DNA of 42,549 bases from Rhizobium sp. Q54 (GTDB lineage Bacteria; Bacteroidota; Bacteroidia; Flavobacteriales; Flavobacteriaceae): assembly GCA_943328505.2 (NCBI GenBank), contig CALQAH020000017.1, positions 1-42,549 on the forward strand, written 5' to 3'. Below the pieces are notes generated by a model that made no database searches, was not told the DNA's origin, and saw nothing but the letters and a program-made list of their open reading frames with translations. The translations under genes were made by a program, and so were the position numbers. Shown here in pieces: positions 33,888 to 40,700 of the stretch. Positions within the stretch are counted from its first letter, which is position 1, and each line of letters starts with the position of its first letter.

Positions 33888-34691
33888 TTATCTTAAAGTT
33901 AGTTCAACAGTGATGGGAATATGATCTGATATTTTCCGTGCTTCTTTTAAAGTGGTGAAGGATTGATAAAAAAGTAACGCCTTACTGTTTTTTATAGTGA
34001 ATTTAGCTTCATTAACCCAAATATTATCAAATTCGGATGCTAAACAATTATTGCCATCACAGTCTTTTTTTAGTGAGGTCTTTTGGTTTTTAAAAACATT
34101 TTTGTATCCCAACTTCCGTAACGGATTAAAAACGGTGTGTGATTGTGGACAATTGAAATCGCCCATAAAAACTAGATTTAAGTTAGGATATGCTGCGGGT
34201 AAGAACTTAAAGTATTTGATTTCTGTTTCTGGTTGTTTGCTTTTAGTGATAGCATGAAAATTGGCTAGCGTAAATTGTTTTCCTTTGCATTCGAAGGTGG
34301 CATAATAAGGTTCTCTATCAATTTCCAAATGATATTTTTTTTCGAGCCAAGGTTTTTCAATTAGTTTTACACTTGCCGTTTTCCAAAGAAAAGCATAACG
34401 CTCGGTTTTATAGGCAGAACTGCTTGTGGGATTGCTAACAACATAATCCCATTTGCTTCCTTTGCGATTCAGTTCGTCGGCAAGTTTGGCAACGGTTTGT
34501 GCTCCTCCGTATCCTGCTACCACTTCTTGGATGGCGATAATATCGTAGTCTTTGACGGTATTGGCAATAAAACTAATTTCTTGGCCTGATTTGGATTTAC
34601 CAAAATTTTCTAAGTTCCAGGAGAGGAGTTTTATTTGGGCATTCAGAAAAGATACTATAAATAAAAAGCAAACAATTATTTTAATTCTCAT
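33888..34691 (-). CDS. Secreted endonuclease/exonuclease/phosphatase-fold protein
   Basis: 267 aa. Signal peptide MRIKIIVCFLFIVSFLNAQ, then the EEP (DNase I-like) fold with its metal and catalytic motifs: LLSWNLENFGKS, IIAIQEV (metal Glu), MGDFNCP (catalytic Asp/Asn) and ISDHIPITVEL (catalytic Asp-His). It may be a secreted nuclease for DNA scavenging or a phosphodiesterase; the substrate is unknown. The frame's first ATG is at 34700 (MPK...); 34691 gives the better signal peptide. Confidence 0.85.
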   Translation of the reverse strand: MRIKIIVCFLFIVSFLNAQIKLLSWNLENFGKSKSGQEISFIANTVKDYDIIAIQEVVAGYGGAQTVAKLADELNRKGSKWDYVVSNPTSSSAYKTERYAFLWKTASVKLIEKPWLEKKYHLEIDREPYYATFECKGKQFTLANFHAITKSKQPETEIKYFKFLPAAYPNLNLVFMGDFNCPQSHTVFNPLRKLGYKNVFKNQKTSLKKDCDGNNCLASEFDNIWVNEAKFTIKNSKALLFYQSFTTLKEARKISDHIPITVELTLR

Positions 34692-34700
34692 CTTGGGCAT

Positions 34701-35163
34701 CTTTAGACGTATTGTTTATTTTGCTCCTCATAAGTTCTGAAAAGACAAAACAGGATGATCAAAAGTGTTAATCATAGTAGTAAAACCCCAATAACAAACT
34801 TTCGTCATACCATTATTTATGTCGGTGAAATTTTTATGCTAGAAAGATATAAGGAAAAAAGTAATAAATCACCCTCGATACTACACATTCACATAATTAT
34901 AGTTCAAATTCACCCTAACAACTCTATAATTTAACATATTATTATAATGAAATGCTAAAACCAAAGTGTCCTTTAGCAATTTCACTCTGCAATCAAAATG
35001 CAGTACTCCTATTTTGCAAAATTAAAGTGATAAAAAAAGTATTCCTTACCGGAAACCGTAAAGAAAATTATAATCTTAAAATATAGATTATGCTATGCCC
35101 GAGTCTTTGGCAATAGCGATTAAATGTACAGTATTATTAGCTCGGAAATGGTCTTTTTATATT
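34701..35163. other. Gene-poor stretch (463 bases)
   Basis: No ORF with signal, composition or family likeness. It contains one copy of the short motif GCAATCAAAATGCAGT (34989-35004), a small A/T dyad near 35073-35090, and on the minus strand a short response-regulator-like remnant (35088-35156). No TAnnTTTG box for the flanking leftward nuclease gene was found. Confidence 0.6.
35088..35156 (-). pseudogene. Possible remnant of a LuxR-type regulator C-terminus
   Basis: Between two stop codons the minus strand reads KDHFRANNTVHLIAIAKDSGIA and a TAA. The NNTVHLIAIAKDSGI pattern is like the last helices of LuxR/NarL-type DNA-binding domains in Bacteroidota. With only 22 codons and no start it cannot be functional, and the likeness may be chance. 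Confidence 0.25.
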
Positions 35164-35688
35164 TTATTGACTTATTATTAAAATTAAGCCTAACCATACA
35201 CCTGCTGAAATACCAAAAGCTTTCCACACTTTTTTATTTTTTATTCTATGTGCTTCATCAATGTAAGCTTTATTATAGTCTGCATTTTTCATTAGGCTAG
35301 AATTTGGGTACATAAGATTATCGTCATTTGGATCTGATGAAGCACACAAAGCTGCTGGTAAAAGTCCTATAATAGGACTCGTTAATATTGTTGTTGCTAC
35401 TGTCCATCCAGATCCAGAATTTTTCCCTCTATAAAATGATTTGGCATCAGCTTTCCCTTTTGAAAACATATCATTTTCATTTTTTTGTTCAGTTACAGTT
35501 GCTTCAACTGGAGTTACAATATTAAAAACATCTTTTGTTCCATTTTTATATCTAATTATTAATACTTCAGACTTTAAAATGCTGAAAGTTGGTCCATCTA
35601 AATTGTCAAATTTTTTATATTTTATTTCTGAAGTTGTAACTTCCAATACTTTGACAGTAATATCTTCACCTGTTTTTTTTGTAATCAT
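35164..35688 (-). CDS. Hypothetical protein whose encoded signal peptide lacks a start codon
   Basis: From the first ATG (35688) the protein is 174 aa: a beta-rich N-terminal part (ITVKVLEVTTSEIKYKKFDNLDGP, SEVLIIRYKNGTKDVFNI), a small hydrophobic patch, and a C-terminal membrane segment (VWKAFGISAGVWLGLILIISQ). The frame continues upstream with codons for KITKTVHFIAIIFVCSNFSYSQD (35689-35757), a convincing signal peptide for exactly this protein class, but the next codon is TAA and no ATG, GTG or TTG lies between. The gene has either lost its start (pseudogene), starts at a rare codon, or is now made without export. A MITE-like repeat begins about 30 bases further upstream. No family recognised. 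Confidence 0.55.
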   Translation of the reverse strand: MITKKTGEDITVKVLEVTTSEIKYKKFDNLDGPTFSILKSEVLIIRYKNGTKDVFNIVTPVEATVTEQKNENDMFSKGKADAKSFYRGKNSGSGWTVATTILTSPIIGLLPAALCASSDPNDDNLMYPNSSLMKNADYNKAYIDEAHRIKNKKVWKAFGISAGVWLGLILIISQ

Positions 35689-35751
35689 ATCTTGTGAATA
35701 TGAAAAATTAGAACAAACAAAGATTATAGCAATAAAGTGAACTGTTTTAGT

Positions 35752-36534
35752 GATTTTTTACTGATTATTTTTTTACTGAGGAATATATATATTAAATTAA
35801 CCCGTTGGGTGTAATTATTTTTTATGGCTAATTTATACTAAATTGTCACATTGAGCTTGTAGAAATGTATCCTTTTTAATGTCTTCGACAAGCTCAGACT
35901 GACATTTTTGTTCTAATTGGATATAAATTTCAAGCAAAAAATGCAGTACTAATAGATTTTTATTAATTACACCCAACGGGTTAAATTAAGTTGCAATATT
36001 AATATCAGGCAGCGCAACCAAAATGCAGTCTTTTAATTTCTATTAACAATCTTTATCATTCTTTAGTATTTGCAACCGAGATAGAATACCACAGACTATC
36101 CCGGAGCAAACACATCTGCAATAATGTATTTAACTAGTCTGACAATCTATAGAAGAGGTTTTACAACCATTGGATTGTGGGTAGGACTTTTTTGCTTGTT
36201 CTATTGCCAATTAACAATTATCAAAAAGGCCTAAATATTTTCGGTTAATAAAATTTATCAGATATTGGCATACGCTTTATTGCCCAACCTATTTTCTTTT
36301 TACAAACCAACTATTCCAACAAAGTTCTTAGTCACACAAATACCTTTTAAGGAATAGAAATGCGATTTTATATAATCCTTTTGCTATTCTTTAAAATTGA
36401 GGGTGCAAACAGTCTCTCCTGTTCAGCATCTTGTCCATTCAGAAAAAAAACTACTATTGTCTGCATGAACAAGATTTATTTTTTTTCCATTGTTATATGG
36501 TAATAAAAAAATTACTTCCAGATACTTACTAGTA
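35752..36534. other. Gene-poor stretch (about 780 bases) holding a MITE-like element
   Basis: 35792-35989 is the inverted-repeat element listed separately. The remainder (35990-36534) has no convincing gene. A 36-codon frame at 36124-36234 has one hydrophobic segment but no promoter or family support. A third copy of the short motif, GCAACCAAAATGCAGT, is at 36014-36029, and a related GCAAAAAATGCAGTACTA is at 35934-35951 within the element. Confidence 0.6.
35792..35989. mobile_element. 198-bp MITE-like element with 26-bp terminal inverted repeats
   Basis: Outer arms 35792-35817 and 35964-35989 are reverse complements at 25 of 26 positions, sharing the core AACCCGTTGGGTGTAATTA; each arm itself contains the mini-hairpin ACCCGTTGGGT. 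Inside, TGTCA...TGAGCTTGT.GAA (35844-35865) and its complement TTCGACAAGCTCAGACTGACA (35884-35904) form a second imperfect palindrome. No ORF is inside. This is the build of a non-autonomous transposable element or an intergenic repeat family. No clear target-site duplication was seen. Confidence 0.6.
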
Positions 36535-37713
36535 TTAGGGTTGAATTTCTGTAATACCGGCATTATAGTTAGCTTCCCAAATGGAATAATCAGGTAAGTC
36601 CACAAAAGCATCTCCATCTAAGTCAGTTGGATAAGCTCCAATATTCCCTAGGGTATAATCTGCTTCCCAAATACTATAATCTGGTAAATCTATAAATCCA
36701 TCACCTACTGGTAAATCTAAATCACCCGAATAGAATCCGTAAACTCCAGAACCTAAATCTTTCATATTACCACCAGCCGCTTGTGCTGCTCCAGTACTGA
36801 AATCATACGTTAATGGTGTGTTTCCTACTGTTTGTTTAAAAGCAGTCCAAGTTCTGATTGAGTTAGATCCTCTCACGGCAACATAGTAGGCACCCATTGG
36901 AGAATTCGTGAATACAGCCTGACAGGTACCATCGGTGTGTAGCATAGCAGTAGTTGATGTTATAGGAGCTAAAGCAGCATCGAATAATTCAACGGTAACC
37001 ATTTCTACATCGGTTGCATTACCACCAGCCTGATTTAATACAACAGCAGTCATCGTTCCTGCTCCAATATAGTAACCTTCAATAAATAATTTAAGGTTTA
37101 CAATAGAGTTACAAGAATTAGTTAAACTGTAGCTATTATCATTGCAATCCAAACTGTTGCTTACATATCCTGCAGGCTGTATACAACTAGATTGTGTAAC
37201 CGCCATATCTCCAAACGTATCCATATCGGTGTCCGCATACCAAATAGCGAGTTGCTTAACCTCAACCACTGCACTACCACTCAAACCTGACGCAATTGCC
37301 GTAGCCGTTTCGCTAGACAAGGTTGCTATCGTGTACGTGGTAGTTTCTGAAGGCGTTACCGTTACCAATAAGGGATTATCACTTCCTGAGAAACCAGTAC
37401 CGTCAGATAAGGTACCAAACCATGGGCCTTCTCCTGTTAATGCGATGCTTAACTGGACTGATGAACCAGCGCATACCGCGACACTGCCACCACTGATTAC
37501 ACCCGTTGGAAGCACACGGTAGCTTTGCTGTACGCCTTCTGTAACCGAACCCGAAGCACCTGATTTGTAAGTGTAAAACACCTCTCCAGCAGTAAAACTA
37601 GCGGTGCCGCCACTTCCTGTGGCTTCACCTCCTAAGGTTCCTGTGTTACTTTGTGCCTGTAAGTTGAGCATACAGGACAGCGAAAGCACAAGGGTTATTA
37701 TTATTTTTTTCAT
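36535..37713 (-). CDS. Secreted protein with DxDxDxxGD-type segment and two C-terminal dockerin-like repeats
   Basis: 392 aa. Signal peptide MKKIIITLVLSLSCMLNLQAQ; Gly/Thr/Ser-rich beta region (~25-150); WYADTDMDTFGDMA...DCNDNS, a calcium-binding-like segment common in Bacteroidota exoproteins (~165-205); a beta domain (~210-335); and two ~23-residue repeats containing DLPDYSIWEAxY (~340-388). Copy 2, DLDGDAFVDLPDYSIWE, matches the type I dockerin/EF-hand loop spacing D1-D3-D5-D9-D12; copy 1 lacks the first two ligands. No T9SS domain is evident. It follows the giant exoprotein gene by 39 bases on the same strand and is probably its operon partner. The function is unknown; a cohesin-like partner is not visible in this window. 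Confidence 0.75.
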   Translation of the reverse strand: MKKIIITLVLSLSCMLNLQAQSNTGTLGGEATGSGGTASFTAGEVFYTYKSGASGSVTEGVQQSYRVLPTGVISGGSVAVCAGSSVQLSIALTGEGPWFGTLSDGTGFSGSDNPLLVTVTPSETTTYTIATLSSETATAIASGLSGSAVVEVKQLAIWYADTDMDTFGDMAVTQSSCIQPAGYVSNSLDCNDNSYSLTNSCNSIVNLKLFIEGYYIGAGTMTAVVLNQAGGNATDVEMVTVELFDAALAPITSTTAMLHTDGTCQAVFTNSPMGAYYVAVRGSNSIRTWTAFKQTVGNTPLTYDFSTGAAQAAGGNMKDLGSGVYGFYSGDLDLPVGDGFIDLPDYSIWEADYTLGNIGAYPTDLDGDAFVDLPDYSIWEANYNAGITEIQP

Positions 37714-37752
37714 GTTGTTATTTTAAAATTATTTAAAACACATTCGCTTTTA

Positions 37753-40700
37753 TTAATAAATTCTAAATAACATTGCCGTTGTAGAAGACATAAACACCAA
37801 ACGGAAATGACCCATTTTTGCAGCAGCAGCAATAACCAAAGAGTTACTACCTGTAATGACTGGAGTAGTTTGCGTTGTAATTCCTGTGCCTAATACTAAA
37901 GTTACGGCATTCGTTGCCCCCGAGTTGTAAACAGAAAACTCTAACGAAGTACCGTTAGCAACCGTACCCCCAATGGCAGTTGCAATAGCTGTAGCTGTAG
38001 GCAAAGTTATAGCAACTGCTGCCGCTGTAGTAGATGTAATATAGCCTGTAAGTATATTAGCTGCCGTGGCTGTTGCTGTTGTGTTTATCGGGGCGCTAGT
38101 TGGATTTGAGATAATCACATTGCCATTGGTAACCACATTGCCGGTAAAAGTTTTATTTCCTGCGAAAGTTTGTGGACCTGTTGTAACTATACCAGCATTA
38201 GTTGCATCAGCAGGTGCTAAACTTAAAACACCAGCCGTTATAGTACCACCGTTAGCTGTAGATGAAGCACCAACAGCACCCATAGTAGTTGCCACTGTTC
38301 CTGCAGAGGTAGAACCATCCGCCATTAAATATTGTGATGAAGTGCCACCGGTTTTCACAAAACTGTTGGCATTTATTGCTCCATTTGTTTTTACGCTTGC
38401 TACTTCAGCTCCTAAGTTTAAAAAAGTCATTACTTTTTGACCTGTACCTGCGTAATCAGCGGCAATGCTCGGGCCACTACCACTATTCCAAAAAGAAGCT
38501 GCAGCTCCAGTATAGTTGGCATTGGTACCGACAATGTCCATTACTTTTCCGTTGTAACTGGTATTCCAAGATTGAAACCTGCCATCTGTTGACCATCCGG
38601 GTGTACCAGAAATTATATTTTGAGGTGCATATAAATTAGAAGAAAATGTTTTGCTTCCTGCGAAAGTTTGTGTGCCAGCTGTAACTATACCACCATTGGT
38701 AGCATCAGCAGGGGTTAGGCTTAAATTACCTCCACTAATGGTTGCTCCGTTTGCAGTAGAAGTTCCCGAAATAGCGGTTACACTTCCTACTGAACCAGTT
38801 GCGCCTGTTAATCCGGTAGGACCTTGTGGACCTGTTGCTCCTGTTGCTCCTGTTAATCCGGTAGGACCTTGTGGACCTGTTGCGCCTGTTGCTCCAGCAG
38901 GACCTGTTGCTCCTGTGCTTACACTTCCATCCGCCATTAAAAATTGGGTGGAAGTACCGCCGGCTTTTACGAAGCTGTTTGCTGTTGTGGAGCCTTTAAT
39001 GGTGGTGTTTCCATTTTTCAATACCACCATGGCATCGCTTTTGTTATTTTCATCCGCACCGTTACCGATTACGAATAAACGGTCAGTAGCACTAAATCCA
39101 TTTGTTAAGCTTGGTGTATAATCTGTATTATTAGTTCCAATAGCCATTTCTGCAAATGATTTTGAGGTAGTACCTTTCCCCATTGCTGTTGAGTAATCCC
39201 CAGCGGCAGTAGTAAAATATCCGATTGCGGTTGAATTTATTCCATTGGCATTGGTATATGCGCCCATAGCGGTTGAATTATTCCCTACGGCATTCGTATT
39301 TTTTCCCATTGTTGTTGATTCAATTCCACTTGAAACTGTATTGCTACCCATTGCGGTTGAACGCGCCCCGCTTGCAGTGGTTGAATTTCCCATTGCGGTT
39401 GAACGCAACCCGCTTGCCGTAGTTTGATTTCCCATTGCGGTTGTAGCATAATTACTTGCATTGGTACCAAATCCCATTGCAGTTGATATCTGTCCAGTGG
39501 CATTAGTATTGTATCCCATGGCAACTGAAGCAACTTCGCTTGCAGTTGAATTAAAGCCAAGAGCTATTGACGAATCACCACTAGCATTTCCGCCATTGGC
39601 AGATACTTTGCCAGATATTTTTACATTTCCTCCTACTTCTAGTTTTTCACTAGGCAACGCTGTACCAATACCAACATTACCAGAGTTTACATTAGAAATA
39701 TTGTTTGTGTTATTTGTTGTAGTAACAAAAACACTAGATCCACCTGTGCCTCCTGTACTTACACTACCATCGGCCATTAAATATTGTGAAGAGGTTCCAT
39801 TCGGTGTTTTAAAACCAGCACCAGTATAAGTACCGCTTGTGTTTACTGCAGTAACATCTGTATTTCCCAATTGAATTTTGTTGCTGGCATCTACTATTGC
39901 ATATGCACCAATGGCTGTAGCATTGTTTAAGTTACCAACAGCTACATCAGCATAATGACCGATTGCTGTGTTATTGTTTCCTATTGTATTAGTTTCTAAT
40001 GTCAACCTACCTAAACCATTATTTGCGCCTCCTGTTGTATTACCACTTAATGAACCCATACCAATAGCATTATTTGCGTTTCCTGTTGTATTGATCCATA
40101 AAGCATAAGCTCCTACAGCAACGTTGTAATTACAATAGGTAGCTTCTCCCATTGCACTATTTCCAATTACGGTATTCTCTTCTCCAGCTGAAGTATTATT
40201 AAAAGCTGAACTGCCAAATACCACGTTTCCATATCCTGGACCTAAATTACCAATATTCATGTTGTTAACAGTTCCTCTCACTTTCAGGTTACCTGCCACA
40301 TCTAATTTTTCTGAAGGAAAATCGGTACCAATACCTACTTTGCCCGGATTGGTATTGTGTATGGCATTCATATCGTCTGCTGTTGTTTCAAATGCATTAG
40401 AGCCCAAACTTCCTGCAATTACACTACCATCAGCCATTAAAAATTCATTGGCTTGGCCACCTAATTTTATGAAGCTGTTAGCTGTTGATGTTCCTCCCAC
40501 ATCGCTGTTACCAAGAGTATTAATAAATCCACCTACCGTCAAAGTCTGATTGACATTTAAATTCTGATTGACATCTAAATTCTGGACCAATGTGCTGTTT
40601 CCTTCCACATACAAATTCTCACGTACTCTTACATTACCTGCAACATCCAATTTTTCATACGGCAAGTCAGTACCAATACCTACATTACCTGGATTAGTAT

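Noticed and set aside
36121..36215. Possible riboswitch or structured RNA upstream of the surface locus
   Set aside because: Only short weak complementarities (ACAA...TTGT) were seen, and the flanking gene is transcribed the other way.
36124..36234. 36-codon plus-strand frame (MYLTSLTIYRRGFTTIG...) with a hydrophobic segment
   Set aside because: No promoter box, no recognisable family and a length expected by chance in A/T-rich DNA; left unannotated.
38651..39121. Plus-strand ORF rich in PVAPVNPVGPCGPVAP, resembling a proline-rich repeat protein
   Set aside because: It is the antisense of the collagen-like tract and neighbouring modules of the exoprotein; the same applies to the plus-strand frames at 38066-38440, 39245-39829, 40259-40801 and 41279-41521.
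39150..39570. Regularly spaced 42-base repeats considered as a CRISPR array
   Set aside because: The units are tandem without unique spacers and encode in-frame 14-residue protein repeats; there are no cas genes.
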